This document shows, in pieces, positions 4,861-6,148 of a stretch of DNA of 6,148 nucleotides (position 1 is the first letter of the stretch; every line of letters starts with the position of its first letter). The DNA lies in contig JAZOSS010000032.1 in the NCBI GenBank assembly GCA_045657205.1, positions 1 to 6,148 on the forward strand, written 5' to 3'. This DNA is from RGIG7213 sp045657205 (GTDB lineage Bacteria > Bacillota > Clostridia > Oscillospirales > CAG-272). The notes under the pieces were generated by a model. It ran no database searches and was not told the origin of the DNA. It saw only the letters and a program-made list of their open reading frames with translations. Made by a program: the position numbers and the translations under genes.

Positions 4861-5744
4861 GTATCCAATTAAACGATGATGTTTACAGAAGGTTTAACGG
4901 TTTTTTGCTTGAAAAACTCAGCTATATATTGAATAATATTCCCGATTTTATAAGCGGAGAGCTTGTAAAGGAGCTTTCCGCGGATGGAACGATATCCGAA
5001 AGAGATATAATGGCGGCTCTGCTTGCACGCTCCTGCGGACTCGATATCGACAAAATACCTGCACATAATATTTTGTATAAACAATATTTTTTCAATACGG
5101 TCCATATGCTCGATAAAAACGAGTACGAAAACGATCCCTATTATAGAACAGTTGATTTTCCGAATATTAAGGGTAAACGCTGGTCGTTCGGTAAGGCATC
5201 GTATAAACCGTATGAAATATTCGTCTGCGATGATTTTAAATATATGTCGGAAGGACGTGTCATACCGCAGATAGGTTTTTTCAAAGAGGGATTTACGTAC
5301 CCCGTCGTTTACGAAAACGGCAGAGAATGGATGACGGTAACGCCGAACGAAATAAAAACGATGGCACCCCACGTCGAAAATGCATACGGCAAAGTCCTGA
5401 CCTACGGACTCGGCATAGGATATTATGCGTTTATGGTGTCCTCGAAAGAAAATGTCAGCTCGGTAACTGTCGTTGAAAGGGAAGACGAAATAATAGAAAT
5501 GTTCAAAAAATATCTTCTCCCGTCGTTTCCTTTTAAGGATAAAGTAAATATAATAAAAAGCGATGCTTTTGAATATGCACAAAATGAAGCACCGAAAGAA
5601 AATTACGATTTTATCTTTACTGATATCTGGCACGACCCGTCAGACGGCGTCGCCCTTTATAAAAAGATGAAAAATTGCGAAAAATTCTCACCAAATGCAA
5701 CTTTTGCGTATTGGATAGAGCCTACCATAAAATATTATCTGTAA
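4857..5744 (+). CDS. SAM-methyltransferase / spermidine-synthase-fold protein
   Basis: This is a 295-residue soluble protein. Residues about 1-175 are an extra N-terminal part with no motif I can name (helical at first, then mixed, with FVCDDFKYMSEGRVIPQIGFF and YPVVYENGREWMTVTPNE strands). Residues about 178-285 are a Rossmann-type domain: VLTYGLGIGYYAF with G184-x-G186-x-G188 as the nucleotide-binding loop, VTVVERE with E207 at the end of strand 2, VNIIKSDAFEYA (acidic strand 3/motif II), and YDFIFTDIWHDPSDG (250-264) where a catalytic or substrate motif would be. This order is typical of spermidine-synthase-like and class I SAM enzymes. The substrate is unknown and methyl or aminopropyl transfer cannot be separated. 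Its start overlaps the pepD stop (ATGA), so it is translationally coupled. No clear intrinsic terminator follows it. Confidence 0.82.
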   Translation: MSIQLNDDVYRRFNGFLLEKLSYILNNIPDFISGELVKELSADGTISERDIMAALLARSCGLDIDKIPAHNILYKQYFFNTVHMLDKNEYENDPYYRTVDFPNIKGKRWSFGKASYKPYEIFVCDDFKYMSEGRVIPQIGFFKEGFTYPVVYENGREWMTVTPNEIKTMAPHVENAYGKVLTYGLGIGYYAFMVSSKENVSSVTVVEREDEIIEMFKKYLLPSFPFKDKVNIIKSDAFEYAQNEAPKENYDFIFTDIWHDPSDGVALYKKMKNCEKFSPNATFAYWIEPTIKYYL

Positions 5745-5847
5745 TGAAAAAGCACCTTTCTTTTGCAGAATATAAGAAATAAAAGCAAAAAAGCAAGAAA
5801 AAAGCTGAATTATTTCAAAAAAACAACAACTTTTTCCCGAAAACCTC

Positions 5848-5876
5848 TTGACAAAAGGGAAAAAGTGTGATATATT
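5848..5876 (+). promoter_or_regulatory. promoter P1 of the putative rRNA operon
   Basis: TTGACA (5848-5853), a 17-nt spacer and TATATT (5871-5876) preceded by TGA (extended -10). The upstream 60 bases are rich in A- and T-tracts, as expected for an UP element. The transcript should begin near 5883, at the hairpin. Confidence 0.88.
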
Positions 5877-5882
5877 GAGTGT

Positions 5883-5900
5883 CCACGCAGGAAAGCGTGG
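5883..5900 (+). other. hairpin at the 5' end of the P1 transcript
   Basis: CCACGC (5883-5888), a six-base loop AGGAAA, and GCGTGG (5895-5900) form a perfect 6-bp stem followed by six A. It lies exactly where the P1 transcript would start, so it may protect or define the 5' end. It has no T-run and so is not a terminator for this direction. Confidence 0.7.
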
Positions 5901-5930
5901 AAAAAACAGTATATAGTACACAGAACGGTG

Positions 5931-5946
5931 TCAAAAAATTTTTTGA
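5931..5946. repeat. 16-bp perfect palindrome between the tandem promoters
   Basis: TCAAAAAATTTTTTGA is fully self-complementary. It is centred about 27 bases upstream of the P2 -35, in the region expected to serve as the UP element. It could bend DNA, bind the alpha C-terminal domain or a nucleoid protein, or be chance in an AT-rich stretch. Confidence 0.6.
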
Positions 5947-5965
5947 GGAAATTTCAAAAAAGGGG

Positions 5966-5994
5966 TTGACAAAACGAAGAAAGTGTGATAGTAT
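5966..5994 (+). promoter_or_regulatory. promoter P2 of the putative rRNA operon
   Basis: TTGACA (5966-5971), a 17-nt spacer and TAGTAT (5989-5994) preceded by TGA. The spacer ends in AAAGTGTGA exactly as in P1, so the two promoters look like diverged copies 118 bp apart. Transcription should start near 6001. Confidence 0.85.
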
Positions 5995-6002
5995 ATACGA
6001 GT

Positions 6003-6020
6003 CGTCACGAGAGAGTGACG
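6003..6020 (+). other. hairpin at the 5' end of the P2 transcript, boxB-like position
   Basis: CGTCAC (6003-6008), loop GAGAGA, and GTGACG (6015-6020) form a 6-bp stem with a six-base purine loop, the same geometry as the hairpin after P1 but a different sequence. It lies just before the boxA-like site, the order boxB then boxA seen in rRNA leaders. Confidence 0.65.
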
Positions 6021-6025
6021 GACTT

Positions 6026-6046
6026 GGTCCTTGAAAATTGAATAAC
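6026..6046 (+). promoter_or_regulatory. boxA-like antitermination signal in the leader
   Basis: GGTCCTTGAAAATTGAATAA resembles the TGnTCTTTGAAAACTGA-type sequence found before 16S (and in spacers) of Bacillota rRNA operons, which acts as the NusB/NusE (boxA) site. It is the main evidence that the promoters drive rRNA. The following 100 nt to the edge are AT-rich leader with only weak pairing (for example AAGC-AAAA-GCTT near 6076-6087). Confidence 0.68.
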
Positions 6047-6148
6047 AGACGAGATAAAAGAAGCGAAGTATAAAGCAAAAGCTTAGAAATATATGATGCA
6101 AAGAATCTCGACAATTCCTTTTAAGAATCACATAAAGTGGAAGATATC

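Larger units (their letters stand above)
5745..6148 (+). promoter_or_regulatory. gene-free region: rRNA-type tandem promoters and leader
   Basis: This 404-nt stretch holds no credible protein gene: frames on both strands are low-complexity shadows without ribosome sites. It begins with an A-rich tract containing no clear terminator for the upstream gene. Two tandem promoters, two short hairpins, a boxA-like sequence and an AT-rich leader follow to the edge. The layout matches the upstream region of a Bacillota rRNA operon; the 16S gene itself is not reached, so the identity of the transcribed gene is inferred. Confidence 0.75.

Noticed and set aside
4869..5633. 254-codon minus-strand frame opposite the methyltransferase-like gene
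   Set aside because: It is an antisense shadow with Phe/Ile/Tyr-rich low-complexity translation and no ribosome site, while the plus strand carries a motif-containing gene coupled to pepD.
5815..6114. Minus-strand frames across the tandem promoter region
   Set aside because: The translation is dominated by Phe/Leu/Ser from A-tracts, has no ribosome site, and overlaps two well-formed promoters on the other strand.
6047..6148. Possible start of 16S rRNA before the right edge
   Set aside because: No AGAGTTTGATC-like 5' sequence of 16S is present; the segment is leader only, so no rRNA gene is annotated.
1..6148. CRISPR arrays, tRNAs, insertion sequences
   Set aside because: No regularly spaced repeats, no cloverleaf with a TTCGANNC-type arm, and no transposase-like frame or terminal inverted repeats were seen.

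Overview
The window looks like a piece of a Clostridia-type (Bacillota) chromosome. It is AT-rich (about 40% GC by eye), with strong Shine-Dalgarno sequences, sigma-A promoters that often carry an extended -10, a sortase-type wall-anchored protein and an rRNA-type promoter region. Its species cannot be named from this sequence; an uncultured gut anaerobe is my guess.

Minus strand, read right to left (2560 to 1). An XRE-family regulator with its own promoter (2502-1609) ends in a strong intrinsic terminator. That terminator hairpin contains the -35 element of the next promoter. This second promoter drives a leader with a compact cobalamin (B12) riboswitch aptamer (1548-1451) and an expression platform. 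The platform ends in an 11-bp terminator hairpin directly against the ribosome binding site of the first gene. The operon below it encodes (a) a 64-residue protein with an HNH-repeat-like motif, (b) a secreted, wall-anchored protein with a DUF4430-like domain containing an EF-hand/dockerin-like calcium loop, an Ig-like domain and an NPQTS sorting signal, and (c) the start of a secreted alpha/alpha-toroid (prenyltransferase/transcobalamin-like) protein that runs off the left edge. Human transcobalamin and intrinsic factor join an alpha6/alpha6 barrel to a DUF4430-like domain. Two adjacent genes that seem to carry these two halves separately, under B12 riboswitch control, suggest a surface cobalamin-capture system. 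This is the most interesting content of the window.

Plus strand, left to right (2594 to 5744). A promoter divergent from the regulator drives a three-gene operon. The genes are a conserved Clostridia protein with a possible PD-(D/E)XK nuclease-like core and a C-terminal winged helix, a PepD-type M20 dipeptidase, and a SAM-methyltransferase/spermidine-synthase-fold protein whose start overlaps the pepD stop (ATGA).

Right end (5745-6148). There is no protein gene. It holds two near-identical tandem sigma-A promoters with extended -10 elements, each followed at once by a small hairpin in the new transcript, then a boxA-like antitermination signal. This is the arrangement of an rRNA operon promoter and leader. 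The 16S gene is expected just beyond the window and is not seen.
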